Shown in pieces: positions 1-8,830 of a stretch of DNA of 64,000 nt (position 1 is the first letter of the stretch; every line of letters begins with the position of its first letter). Where the stretch lies: contig NZ_CP021648.1 in NCBI RefSeq assembly GCF_002176815.1, forward strand, positions 2,798,001-2,862,000, read 5' to 3'. A program made the position numbers and the translations under genes. The stretch comes from Acidovorax sp. T1. GTDB lineage: Bacteria > Pseudomonadota > Gammaproteobacteria > Burkholderiales > Burkholderiaceae_C. The notes below the pieces were generated by a model. That model saw only the letters and a list, made by a program, of their open reading frames with translations, did no database searches and was not told the DNA's origin.

Positions 1-1976
1 TCCTCAGCACCGTCCATCGCGCGCTTGGCCTGATCGGCCTGGTAGGTACCCAGATCGATACGGCGGTTTTGCACGTCTTCCACGATGGACTTCCATGCCA
101 GATAGGTTCGCACGGCATCGCGCAGGCGCTGCACGGCATCACCATCGGGCGCCAGGAAAATCAGGCGGTTGCGTTTCAGCCGTGGTGCATCGCCCCGCTT
201 TTCCAGCACCTCGGTGGCAGCCAACAAGGCCAACGACTCATCTTGCTTGCGGTAACCTGCATTGGGCGGCAACACCACCAGCCGTGGCCCCAGGCCAAAC
301 TCATCGGGCACATCCGCAGACGGCACAAACACATGGATGGCGGCAAAGTGGTTGCCCTTAGTAAACACCCTGCCCACGCGGTCGCGCAGCAGCGGCATCA
401 CGTCGTCAGCGTCTTTCAGGTTGGCCTTGCGGCTTTCCATCTCGCGGCGCAGGTTGGGGCGCGTGTCAAACCAGTAGCTGTCCTTTTCGCCGTAGAGGTA
501 ATGCAGCCGATCCCGCAGGCGTTTGATGACATCCTCATACGTACCCACCGCCTGCCCTGGCTGCACGGCGCCCAGCAAAATGCCATCCACCCGAATGCCG
601 CGCACAGCCTGCGCAGCGTTAGACGGCGCACTCCCCAAGAAGATGGTTCGCGCCACGCGCCGCGCGGCTTGCAAGCTGCCAAACCGGGTGTCATGCCCGT
701 CAATGTCTGCCGCTGCTGAACGCGGGCCATCCATTTCGCGTTCAATCACCGGCTCCCAGCCGTTGGGCAGGTAATGGATGCTCTTGTTGCGCACCAGCGC
801 ATCGTCCAGGGGCAACGAACCCGGCATGATGAGCGGGTCTTTGTCACGGCTGTCCCACAGCCTGTGGATGACGATGGCCATGTACTGCAACACCCCGCGC
901 GTGCGCTGAAACTTGTCCAGCGTGGACCAGTCCTCGTACAGCCGGTCAAACACCTCGGGGTGAATGGGGTAGGCGTGCGCAATGCGCTCCTCGTAGCGCG
1001 CCTCCTGCGTCTCGCTGGGGAACTTGGTCGGGTTCTGGCGGTACAGCTCGCCAAAAGCCCGCGCCGTGGCGTTCACCTGCGCTGGGTCGCCCACGGTGTC
1101 AAACAGCCGCCTGCGCACAATCTCGAAGGCCTCTTCCGCTGCCACCGGCTTCCAGACCGATTCGACGCGGCCAAAATATTTTTCCAGCACATCCAGCGCG
1201 CGCTGGCCCTGCGTGCCTGCCGCCTCGGTTTCTGACTGCGGCAGCGATGCCAGCAAGATGGCGTTGGGCACGCTCTTCATCGCCTCGGTCAGCGCCTGAA
1301 TGAAGGTGATGTTGCTGTCAAACGTGCCGCCTGGGTAGCTCTTGCCGGGCTCCAACTGGCGCACATAGGCAACCAGTTCGTCCAGCAGCACCACGCAAGG
1401 GGCCGCGCGTTGCAACAGCGTCGTCAGTACGTCTTTACCTGGGGATGTGCCCGCCTGATCGGCGTCGGCCAGCAGCGCATAGCCCTCGGCCCCCAGCAAC
1501 TGCACAGCCAAATCGCCCCACAGCGTGTTCACCGTGGTGCCCGCATGCGAACGGGGCAGACTGGGCGAGAACTTGATGCCATCAATCACCGCCACGCGCG
1601 CCTGCGGCAAAGAGGTCACGCCTGCGGCATCCAGAATCGGCGGGATACCCGCCAGCTTCTCTGTGGGGCACTGACGGCTGGCCAGGTGGTACACCGCCAG
1701 CAGCGTATGGGTCTTACCGCCACCAAAGGCCGTTTGCAGCTGGATGACCGGGTCACCGCCCCGCCCCGACAAACGCTCGGCCACACTTTGCAGCAACAGG
1801 CGCATGCCTTCGGTGATGAAGGTGCGGGCAAAGAACTTCTCGGCGTCCTGGTACTCAGGCTCTGCCGTGCCTGCGTGCACCTGCGAGATGTCAGCCGCGA
1901 ATTCGCTTTGCTTGAAAGTGCCTTCCAGCACGTCCTTGTGGGGGTGGGCGACTTCGCGCCAAGGTTTGATGGTCAT
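1..1976 (-). CDS. DUF499-family ATP-binding protein (3' end beyond window)
   Basis: The reading frame is open from an ATG at 1976 to the left edge (658 codons), so the C-terminus is missing. The N-terminus begins [13 protein letters not shown], and a P-loop [10 protein letters not shown] lies at about residues 83-92; both are typical of the large DUF499 ATPases. Near the left edge the frame reads [10 protein letters not shown], also characteristic of the family. Family knowledge: DUF499 proteins are about 900-1100 residues long and are repeatedly found next to DUF1156 methylases in anti-phage loci; their biochemical role is poorly defined. It is the last visible gene of the defence operon, 12 bp after the small PD-(D/E)XK-like gene, on the same strand. 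Function beyond ATP binding is inferred from context. Confidence 0.85.
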   Translation of the reverse strand, partial: MTIKPWREVAHPHKDVLEGTFKQSEFAADISQVHAGTAEPEYQDAEKFFARTFITEGMRLLLQSVAERLSGRGGDPVIQLQTAFGGGKTHTLLAVYHLASRQCPTEKLAGIPPILDAAGVTSLPQARVAVIDGIKFSPSLPRSHAGTTVNTLWGDLAVQLLGAEGYALLADADQAGTSPGKDVLTTLLQRAAPCVVLLDELVAYVRQLEPGKSYPGGTFDSNITFIQALTEAMKSVPNAILLASLPQSETEAAGTQGQRALDVLEKYFGRVESVWKPVAAEEAFEIVRRRLFDTVGDPAQVNATARAFGELYRQNPTKFPSETQEARYEERIAHAYPIHPEVFDRLYEDWSTLDKFQRTRGVLQYMAIVIHRLWDSRDKDPLIMPGSLPLDDALVRNKSIHYLPNGWEPVIEREMDGPRSAAADIDGHDTRFGSLQAARRVARTIFLGSAPSNAAQAVRGIRVDGILLGAVQPGQAVGTYEDVIKRLRDRLHYLYGEKDSYWFDTRPNLRREMESRKANLKDADDVMPLLRDRVGRVFTKGNHFAAIHVFVPSADVPDEFGLGPRLVVLPPNAGYRKQDESLALLAATEVLEKRGDAPRLKRNRLIFLAPDGDAVQRLRDAVRTYLAWKSIVEDVQNRRIDLGTYQADQAKRAMDGAE

Positions 1977-1988
1977 GAGGTGCGTATT

Positions 1989-2516
1989 TCAAATGGCAAC
2001 CGTATTCCACGGCAGCATGTTGTTGTGTTGTCCCAAGCTACCAACGGCACAAACCGGTGCCGCGTCCACTTGCTTGACCGCTCTACGCAATTGGAGACCC
2101 GCATCGGCGGGCTCTACCACTTGCGGAAACAGCCGGTGGGGCCGCGCTGATTGGGCCAATTGCAGCGCCACACGAATTTGCCTAGACCCCAGCGCCTGCT
2201 GCGCCAACGCGCGCTCCTGTTGCGCCTGCGCACTGACGCGCGCAACCGCCAAACCTGCCAAGGTATCGCGTGCCTTGCCCGCCACTTCGGCAAATACGGA
2301 GCTGGGTTTTCGCCGCTTGTTCTGCCGGTAGTCTTTGAGCTCGATCAGCCACAAGGTTTGTGCAGCAGGGTCGAGCGCAATGGCATCCATGGCCTTGACG
2401 CCACCCGCAAAGTTCTGGAACTGCGTCTGGTGAAAATCGGAATCATCGTATTTCCACACCCACCACCCCGCAGGCATGGTCAGGCGCATGCCATCCACAT
2501 CTGCCGTCTGGCTCAT
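1989..2516 (-). CDS. Small PD-(D/E)XK-like protein of defence operon
   Basis: A 175-residue protein that I cannot assign to a named family. Residues about 40-60 read AMDAIALDPAAQTLWLIELK, an Asp followed by a hydrophobic strand ending in E-x-K. This is the layout of the PD-(D/E)XK nuclease core (D...ExK), so a small nuclease or nuclease-like subunit is plausible. The C-terminal half is rich in Ala, Gln and Arg and probably helical. Its ATG overlaps the stop of the upstream ATPase gene by 4 bp, implying translational coupling and a shared complex. The DUF499 gene follows after 12 bp. The nuclease assignment is inference from the motif spacing; a non-catalytic subunit is the main alternative. 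Confidence 0.7.
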   Translation of the reverse strand: MSQTADVDGMRLTMPAGWWVWKYDDSDFHQTQFQNFAGGVKAMDAIALDPAAQTLWLIELKDYRQNKRRKPSSVFAEVAGKARDTLAGLAVARVSAQAQQERALAQQALGSRQIRVALQLAQSARPHRLFPQVVEPADAGLQLRRAVKQVDAAPVCAVGSLGQHNNMLPWNTVAI

Positions 2517-3661
2517 GGGTTCGCCTCCATGTACCTGTCGCTCTGCTGCAAGCTCTCATCCAGCAGAACCAGAGGCTCGATGTCAGCGATGTCCGTGCTT
2601 TGAGTCACGGAAACCGGGCCATCTTTCTTCTGGCGACCCAATCCAAAGTACTTGTTAGGAACCAAGCGGGCATGTCCTTGCGCTGAACCCATCTGCAAAA
2701 TCTCGAACTCGCGCAGCAAGAAGAGACTGTGCGTAGCCACAACCACCTGAACCCCAGCGCTACCCAGTGCATACAAGGCCTCGGCCAGCAGCTTCAACGC
2801 GGCGGGGTTTAGGTTGGCCTCTGGCTCGTCCCAAAACAAGGTAGAGCCACGCTCCACCACGCCGTAACGCAGCAGATAAATGAGCATGGCCAGCTTGCGA
2901 TAGCCCTCTGCCATCAAAGAAATGTCCATTTGCGATCCGTCAGCGCGCTCGAAGACCAACTCTCCCTTTTCCAACTTCAAGTCTCCGCCCAATAGGCTCT
3001 GCATGCGCTGGGCTACATCCGACATCAAAGGCGGTCTGTCGCGTGGCTCCAATGTGGACATGGCGACGGCCAAATCGCGGTAGCTGATGTCCAACGGGAA
3101 GTCACGGTACTTGTCGAACAGTCCGATCAACCCCTTAAACAGGGAAACCATCTCCTTACTGGGCACCAGCACCTGCTGCGGCAAAAAAGCATTCCGTGCT
3201 GCGGCGTCTGGCACTTCGTCTGGCAGCACCGTGGCTTTGAGCAGTCCAGACTGGTCCTTTCGTTGAATCTGCACCTTCCACGGCATGGCTTCCGGCAACC
3301 CTGGTGAGGTGAACTCCGGCTCATCCGGCATGCGAACCTGCACGGTGGGAATGTGGCCATCGACCTGTGCTTGCAATACCGCGCCGCCTTTGGTGTTGCG
3401 TCGTATCAAGGCCGAAAGATCGGACACTTGAAACAAGTCAGCCAGGCGCTCCGCCAAGTACGCCTGCGCACGCTCCTTGTTCACCGCAAGCCGTTGGGCT
3501 GTGAGATCGGGCCACGCACGCGAAAACAGGTAGCCCAGTTTGAGCACATGGGTCTTGCCCGCACCGTTCTCGCCAACGATGACGTTTAAGCCTGGTGAAA
3601 ACATGAACTCCACGTCGCTGCCGAACACGGTGAAATTACTGACTTTGAGTGCTTTGAGCAT
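2513..3661 (-). CDS. AAA/ABC-type ATPase (OLD/RecF-like) of defence operon
   Basis: A 382-residue single-domain ABC-type ATPase. It starts with the RecF/SMC-like strand MLKALKVSNFTVFG. The Walker A is GENGAGKTH at about residues 31-39, an MAEGYRKLA segment takes the place of the ABC signature, the Walker B is LFWDEPEANLNP, and the switch is VVATHSLFLL near the end. These are features of the AAA_15/AAA_21 ATPases common in anti-phage systems. No TOPRIM nuclease domain is present, but the stop overlaps the start of a 175-residue PD-(D/E)XK-like gene by 4 bp, so the two probably act as an ATPase/effector pair. It lies 20 bp downstream of the DUF1156 methylase. Role inferred: ATP-dependent sensing or gating of a partner nuclease. 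Confidence 0.85.
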   Translation of the reverse strand: MLKALKVSNFTVFGSDVEFMFSPGLNVIVGENGAGKTHVLKLGYLFSRAWPDLTAQRLAVNKERAQAYLAERLADLFQVSDLSALIRRNTKGGAVLQAQVDGHIPTVQVRMPDEPEFTSPGLPEAMPWKVQIQRKDQSGLLKATVLPDEVPDAAARNAFLPQQVLVPSKEMVSLFKGLIGLFDKYRDFPLDISYRDLAVAMSTLEPRDRPPLMSDVAQRMQSLLGGDLKLEKGELVFERADGSQMDISLMAEGYRKLAMLIYLLRYGVVERGSTLFWDEPEANLNPAALKLLAEALYALGSAGVQVVVATHSLFLLREFEILQMGSAQGHARLVPNKYFGLGRQKKDGPVSVTQSTDIADIEPLVLLDESLQQSDRYMEANP

Positions 3662-3681
3662 CTTTGTTCCTTGCTGCGCGT

Positions 3682-6633
3682 TCAGGCATCAAACCCCAAC
3701 TGCTCCCCACGGGGTCCCTGCTCGCGAGATGCTTCCAGCACAGCGTGCCAGGCGGTGATCAGTTCGTTGTAGGCCCGCGCATCCTCGGCCCACTTCTTGC
3801 GCTCGCACAAGGTATAGAGGTGATAGGCCAGTTGGCGAATGGGCTCGGCCTTGTCGGGCATGGCGGCTAGCAGGGCGCCGGCTGCGGCTTCGCCCTGGGT
3901 GTTGAGAGCGCGAATCAGGTGGTGCGTGGCCTCCCACACTGGGTTGCGGGCATCCAGCTTGGGGTCCCAGCCAGCCTGGTAGTCGGCCCAGCGCAGCAGG
4001 CGCACCTTGCCTGCGCCGCTGTCGGCAATGCCTGCTTGCGCCACACCCTGCACGCTGGTGCCTTTGCCACGGGCCAACACATCAGCCTCGCCAAACGGCC
4101 CCTCGGCCCAGCCGTATTGCTCGAACCAGCTGTTACAAAACAACGTGTCAGCGTCAAAACTGCCCGCGTCGGGCGTCAGGTACTCGGTGATTTCGCGGTT
4201 GATGAGAACCAGCGCATCGTGCACGCGCATGGGCGTGCCGTCTTGGTTCAGCACGCCCGCGTACTGGCTGTAAATCGCCATGCCGGGGCCAATGGCTGCC
4301 TGCGCCAAATCGACCGGAGCAATCGGACTTTGGCCGCTGGTGCCGCCAATCATGGTTTCCAGCGCTTCGGGCAAGTGCTCGCGCAACTGGCGTTGAAACT
4401 CGCGGCGGCTGATGGTCTCGGCGCTGGAATCACGCTGTCGGCACACCAGAACGATGCTGGATGCCAGAGCATTGGTGCCCGATCCAATCATCCGATTGCC
4501 CAATTCAGTGCGCATGGGCCAAGTGCCGGTCAGCGTAAATCCTGCACGCAACACAGCCTCCAAGAATGTCTCCCAGCCAGTGCTATGGGTGCTACTGCCT
4601 TCGTCCTTGGTGTCGCTTTGCTTGAAAGCGTAGTAGATGGTGACGGGAAACGCCGAATGCGCCTGTGCTGCCAGGTTGTGCATGGCTGCGGTCATGCCAT
4701 CCAGGAAAAAAATCTCTGCCTTCTCTTTACTGCCGTGGCGATACGGCGTGGCAATCAGCTCTTCGGCCTTGGGCACGGCCAGTGTGGCATAGAGATTCGG
4801 GAAGATGGGCCGCAGACTACGGCGCAGCCAAACATAGAAAAAATCGGACAAGTCGGCATAACCGATGTTGTCGTAATACGGTGGGTCGGTGGAGATGACT
4901 TTGTTCGCGCTAACCGTTTGGGATTGAGCGTCAGATTGGATGGCCAAACCATCACCAACTGCCGGCAACTCCAAAAGCGCACGAACCATGTTGCCAAGGC
5001 TCACACCGTAATCCCCCGCTGCCTCCGCAAAAACGTTGTTTTCCGCGAAGTCCCACATCATCGGAATGGATTGCCTGCCGAACAAATTTCGTACCTGGGT
5101 TTTGCTGCTTTCCCAACGGCACAGCGCATTGCAGATATCGGTCAAACGACTCAACGCAATCCCCAGATAAACCCCAACCGCCTGGGCATATGCAGTAGCT
5201 CCGTTGCCCCCAGCATCCAGCCCTCGTCCATCATCGGGAATGCCTGTGGCCAGGGCGTCGGCGCGGATACGAGTGATGGCTTCGGGCACAAGATCGGAAA
5301 ATGTGTTCAGCGCCATCAATTGGCGGGGCGTGAACAGGTCGCCATAGGTTGTCAAGCCGTAGGCTGGCGTCCAAAAGTTGCGCGGGTCATCGGGCAAAGT
5401 GGTTTCAGGCTTCCACCCCCTCTGTGCCTGCTGAGCAGCGGATTCATGTTCTGGTGTGGGTGCGAGATATACGCGGTTACGTGCACCCTCAGCCACGATC
5501 GCCATAAGCTTGATGCCAATGCGACCGGCAGTTCCTTCGGCCTTGATGTAAGCGGGTTCAATCGGCGTGTTTGACATGAGGCAGCGAAAATTTGCGCCGC
5601 GCCCCAGCTTGGTGCCGTCTTGTGCGCTCTCTGGTGGCAGCCCCGTACGCACCTCAAAGCGGTAGCGGTCGCCTTCCATGACCGGATGCACATAAGCCTC
5701 CTTACCCGCTTTGCTGCTCAAAATAAAGCTGCTGGCCAAGGGCACATCCACATGGCTGTACGCCGGGTTGGGGCTTTTCACGGTGCGCGCCCACAGCCAG
5801 GCAATCACAGTGAGCTCTTGCCCCGGCTGCAAACTGGCGAGGCCACTGTTCTTCAAGTCTTTTTGGCCGTCAGCGCTTATCTCACAAGCGTTAGCAGCTA
5901 TCAATTCAGGAGTAATGCGTATCGTTGGATACAGGTGACCGATGCGCTGTTGGGCCTGCTCCCGCATCCATGCGCCATAGCGTCGCACGTCTTCGGCCAA
6001 GCCACGGGCACCACTCCAATCCTCAAAGGCGTTGCGCGTGCCCTTCTTGGTGCCACGCTCGGACTCAATCTCCGGCCCCACCGGGGCACGGCCCGCGAAC
6101 TTCGGCGGTATCTCGATCATGGCCTTGTTGATGGTCACGGCCACGGGGTTCAGGTCGCTGGCGTAGCTTTCAAGCCCCAGGCGCTGCGCTTCGAGCGGCA
6201 GCGCACCGCCACCAGCAAAGGGGTCGTGAAAGGCTGGCAGCACTTCGGGGTCAAAGCCGGGCTTGCCAGGGTTGAGTGCACAGGTTTCGCGCCAGCTCTT
6301 GGCAATGGCGGCGCGGGCACGGCCCAGCACTTCTTCGTTGTTGGTGTTTTCCCAAAGCACCAGCTCGCGCATGATCTGGAACAGCTCTTCGCGCTCGGCA
6401 TCGGCCTGGGCCTTGGTTTTGCCAGCGTAGTAGCCGCGCTCGCCACCGGGGTCGTTCACCATCTGCGCAAAGATGACGGCCCGCGCTGCGGCTAGTGGGC
6501 GGCGCGCCCACCACAGGTGCAGCGTGCTCGGGTGACCGTGGCGAATGGACTTTTCGCGGGCGCTGGCCACGTTGATGTCGTCCAGCGGCAGGGCGACTTC
6601 GATGAGTTTTTTGGGGGAGCGGATGGAGGACAT
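3682..6633 (-). CDS. DUF1156 adenine-specific DNA methyltransferase
   Basis: A 983-residue DNA methylase. The N-terminus carries the DUF1156 block ([18 protein letters not shown], then [16 protein letters not shown]). The SAM-binding motif [14 protein letters not shown] is at about residues 136-149 and the catalytic motif DPPYYDN at about 586. DPPY marks an amino (N6-adenine or N4-cytosine) methylase. Family knowledge: such enzymes modify the host genome in DISARM-like and DUF499-type defence loci so that partner proteins attack only unmodified DNA. It lies 8 bp after the HNH gene and 20 bp before the AAA ATPase on the same strand. Residues about 243-258 are encoded by a copy of the dispersed AGCGCTTA repeat, in frame and without disrupting the catalytic motifs. 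Confidence 0.92.
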   Translation of the reverse strand: MSSIRSPKKLIEVALPLDDINVASAREKSIRHGHPSTLHLWWARRPLAAARAVIFAQMVNDPGGERGYYAGKTKAQADAEREELFQIMRELVLWENTNNEEVLGRARAAIAKSWRETCALNPGKPGFDPEVLPAFHDPFAGGGALPLEAQRLGLESYASDLNPVAVTINKAMIEIPPKFAGRAPVGPEIESERGTKKGTRNAFEDWSGARGLAEDVRRYGAWMREQAQQRIGHLYPTIRITPELIAANACEISADGQKDLKNSGLASLQPGQELTVIAWLWARTVKSPNPAYSHVDVPLASSFILSSKAGKEAYVHPVMEGDRYRFEVRTGLPPESAQDGTKLGRGANFRCLMSNTPIEPAYIKAEGTAGRIGIKLMAIVAEGARNRVYLAPTPEHESAAQQAQRGWKPETTLPDDPRNFWTPAYGLTTYGDLFTPRQLMALNTFSDLVPEAITRIRADALATGIPDDGRGLDAGGNGATAYAQAVGVYLGIALSRLTDICNALCRWESSKTQVRNLFGRQSIPMMWDFAENNVFAEAAGDYGVSLGNMVRALLELPAVGDGLAIQSDAQSQTVSANKVISTDPPYYDNIGYADLSDFFYVWLRRSLRPIFPNLYATLAVPKAEELIATPYRHGSKEKAEIFFLDGMTAAMHNLAAQAHSAFPVTIYYAFKQSDTKDEGSSTHSTGWETFLEAVLRAGFTLTGTWPMRTELGNRMIGSGTNALASSIVLVCRQRDSSAETISRREFQRQLREHLPEALETMIGGTSGQSPIAPVDLAQAAIGPGMAIYSQYAGVLNQDGTPMRVHDALVLINREITEYLTPDAGSFDADTLFCNSWFEQYGWAEGPFGEADVLARGKGTSVQGVAQAGIADSGAGKVRLLRWADYQAGWDPKLDARNPVWEATHHLIRALNTQGEAAAGALLAAMPDKAEPIRQLAYHLYTLCERKKWAEDARAYNELITAWHAVLEASREQGPRGEQLGFDA
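5860..5905. repeat. Dispersed AGCGCTTA repeat, copy inside the DUF1156 gene
   Basis: The stretch matches the window-wide repeat consensus TTGGCC(TCT)AGCGCTTAT, spacer, AAGCGCTAGCAGCTATCAA. It lies in frame in the methylase gene, where the coding strand yields about 16 residues ([16 protein letters not shown]). Its presence shows that the methylase, or its ancestor, has been resident in a genome carrying this repeat family. Confidence 0.7.
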
Positions 6634-6641
6634 GTACAGAT

Positions 6642-7382
6642 TTAAACCAATGCAGGCGCGTGTTGGGCCAAAGTTTGTTCAGCCATAGCGCCATAAAACT
6701 GACGGGTTAGGCTGAAAAACCGGTTGAGCTTGCCGTTGGTGGGAAGCAGGTCTATCTGGGCGAGGTGGAGCACACTCCAACCATGATCGGCATGTTCATC
6801 AAACAAGCGTTGAAGTTCTTGCGCCCACTGGCGACGGCGGGTTAACAAGAACGGGCTGTTGAGGTTGAGCAAACGAATGGTGTAGTCGGCCTTGGCTTTG
6901 TCCTGCTCAGACAGGTCTTCGCGCGGAACCACGCGCCCATCGGTGGGCAAATAGGCAAAGTAGCGGTGGCAGTCGGGTTGGTGGCACGAGACAAACAAGG
7001 CAAGGTCTACGCTGTCACGTTTGCCAGCAGCATGGCCACCAAACACGGCATCAGGCGCTGCCGGGTCGGGCTTTTTCAGTTGCTGCAAGCCGGTTTCACT
7101 GTCCAAGGCGCTGGCAGCGAGATTACTGTAATCAAAGGTGCGCGCCGGGTTCTGGCTTTTGTTTTCGATGTGCTCGATGTGATAGCCCAAACCTTCTTCA
7201 TCAGGCCTGAACTCGCTGTAACAGCACAGTTGATACTGCTCATGCAGCAGGCGCTCCATCACGTCCTGTTTGTGGCCAAACGAGCCCCAGCGGCTGGTGG
7301 CCTGACCAGGCGTTTGAGGTGGGTTGCCGTGTGATTGATTGAGGTGGTAGCCACCCGTGCCTTGCTTAGCGATGCTTCTCAT
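6642..7382 (-). CDS. ptuB: Septu-like HNH endonuclease (PtuB family, TIGR02646-like)
   Basis: A 246-residue protein. Cys53-Cys54, then the HIEHIENKS block at residues 68-76 and TFDYSNL at 82-88, form the HNH-type layout of the TIGR02646/PtuB family. A second Cys/His cluster (CHQPDCH) follows at about residue 130 and may bind zinc. Family knowledge: PtuB is the nuclease partner of the PtuA ATPase in the two-gene Septu anti-phage system and in some retron systems. Its ATG overlaps the stop of the upstream ATPase gene by 4 bp, as in bona fide ptuAB pairs. The usual second Cys of a CxxC is Ser here (CCYSE), which should be checked against family variation. It is 8 bp upstream of the methylase gene, so it is transcribed with the rest of the operon. 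Confidence 0.8.
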   Translation of the reverse strand: MRSIAKQGTGGYHLNQSHGNPPQTPGQATSRWGSFGHKQDVMERLLHEQYQLCCYSEFRPDEEGLGYHIEHIENKSQNPARTFDYSNLAASALDSETGLQQLKKPDPAAPDAVFGGHAAGKRDSVDLALFVSCHQPDCHRYFAYLPTDGRVVPREDLSEQDKAKADYTIRLLNLNSPFLLTRRRQWAQELQRLFDEHADHGWSVLHLAQIDLLPTNGKLNRFFSLTRQFYGAMAEQTLAQHAPALV

Positions 7383-8797
7383 TGCTTACTCAATCCGGCA
7401 AGAGCCTCCTGACGCTGGATACTGCGTCGCAACTGCTGCAAACGAGCGTTTTCTGGCCCTAGCGTCTGAGTCAATTGCTGCAAGAGGCGCTGCGCCTCGG
7501 CACCACTCCAATGCCCCTGATCGACCAGCTCCGTCAGACGGTCGATGGTTTGCTTCTCTTCTATGGGAGGCTGTGGATCTACCAACATCACGCTGTGCAT
7601 GACATCGCCGCTGGGCTGGCCATAGGTGGAAGCCAAAGGCATTTCAGCGGTGCTGCCGCTAAGGACGCGGATGTTTTCGCGCCGGATGGTGCTGAGCACT
7701 TGTGGGCTGTGGGTGGTGACGATGAATTGGGTCAATGGGAAGGTCCGCATCAAGTCTTGCAAGACCCGCTGCTGCCATGACGGATGGAGGTGCAAGTCGA
7801 TTTCGTCCACCAGCATGATGGCTGGTGCGCTCATGCGCAAGGACTGCTGGAACGGCTCTGCCGAGACCACGCCAAGCGCGGCCAATTGGTCTATGGCCTG
7901 GTGAATAACCTGAACCGCATAGTCTTCATCGTCGTATTCCAGATGTGGGTTCGCGATCGCCAGGCGACGCGCGAAGTCCATGGCCAAGGCCAACATGCTT
8001 TGATAGCCTTGGCTGAGTTGTTCCACCAACATGGGCGCACCATCACTCTCGCGGGTCAGCATGAATTTGTGCTTGCTGTTGAAGTGAGGGTTGCGATATT
8101 GCCCCAGCAGCCCGACCACAGCGGCACGTACTGCCTCCAAAGAGCTGAATGGCATGAAGTTATCGTTGACCGCACCCTTGTTTTCGCGCAGCTCGGAGGA
8201 CTCTTCAAGGTCAAACCATTCCAGCATTTCGCGAAAGTCGCTGGCGGGGTCCAGGCAGTCGTAGAGCGCGGCTGTGGGATGTTCGTAGTTCAGCTTAGCC
8301 TCACGCAAACGCTCGGGCACTTTGATACTGCCTCGGCTAGCCCCATAGTAGGCAAAGGTAGGGGTCAAGAGTGGGTGCGTCGTCTTATAGCTGGCATAAA
8401 TGGCGCTCAGCCGATCCTTTAATTGGGTTTCGCCCCACTTCTGTGGGGGCTCCACACCCTTTGCGTTACCAGACGGTTTCCAGTAGTCCCAGCGCAACTC
8501 GTCATAGGTTTCAACCATGACCTGCGCGAAATCAGCTTTGGCCCATTGAGTTTTCCCACCTCGTCCAGCGTACCCTTCAATTCGAAAATCAGCGTCTTTG
8601 AAGCCGCGACCACTCAGACGCTGGTTGGCAGAAGAAAGATGGGTCAGCACGGGCGTCAGCGCAGTTGCGACGCCATCCAACAGCGCCGTCTTGCCGGCCC
8701 CGTTGTTGCCCACGATGACAGTGAGTTGCGGGTGCAGGTCCAGCGTCAGGGATTCAAAGCAGCGGAAATTTTTCAGCGTGACGGTTTTCAATCGCAT
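7379..8797 (-). CDS. ptuA: Septu-like ATPase (PtuA family)
   Basis: A 472-residue ABC-type ATPase. It opens with the RecF-like strand MRLKTVTLKNFRCFESL, followed by Walker A GNNGAGKT at residues 30-37. Walker B AIMLVDEIDLHLHPSWQQ lies at about residues 330-345, and the switch FIVTTHSPQVLSTI follows. The LHLHPSWQ block is typical of PtuA and related AAA_21 proteins. Family knowledge: PtuA assembles with the HNH protein PtuB, and ATP binding restrains nuclease activity. The overlap with ptuB, 4 bp, supports the pairing. It begins 33 bp after the helicase stop. A generic AAA_21 ATPase is the alternative name, but the HNH partner makes Septu-like the best call. Confidence 0.82.
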   Translation of the reverse strand: MRLKTVTLKNFRCFESLTLDLHPQLTVIVGNNGAGKTALLDGVATALTPVLTHLSSANQRLSGRGFKDADFRIEGYAGRGGKTQWAKADFAQVMVETYDELRWDYWKPSGNAKGVEPPQKWGETQLKDRLSAIYASYKTTHPLLTPTFAYYGASRGSIKVPERLREAKLNYEHPTAALYDCLDPASDFREMLEWFDLEESSELRENKGAVNDNFMPFSSLEAVRAAVVGLLGQYRNPHFNSKHKFMLTRESDGAPMLVEQLSQGYQSMLALAMDFARRLAIANPHLEYDDEDYAVQVIHQAIDQLAALGVVSAEPFQQSLRMSAPAIMLVDEIDLHLHPSWQQRVLQDLMRTFPLTQFIVTTHSPQVLSTIRRENIRVLSGSTAEMPLASTYGQPSGDVMHSVMLVDPQPPIEEKQTIDRLTELVDQGHWSGAEAQRLLQQLTQTLGPENARLQQLRRSIQRQEALAGLSKQ

Positions 8798-8830
8798 GGC
8801 GCATGCCCTCTGGATTTGTGGCGGCCTTGT

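Noticed and set aside
3919..5574. Plus-strand open frame of 551 codons over the DUF1156 gene
   Set aside because: Antisense shadow; the opposite strand carries the clear methylase motifs.
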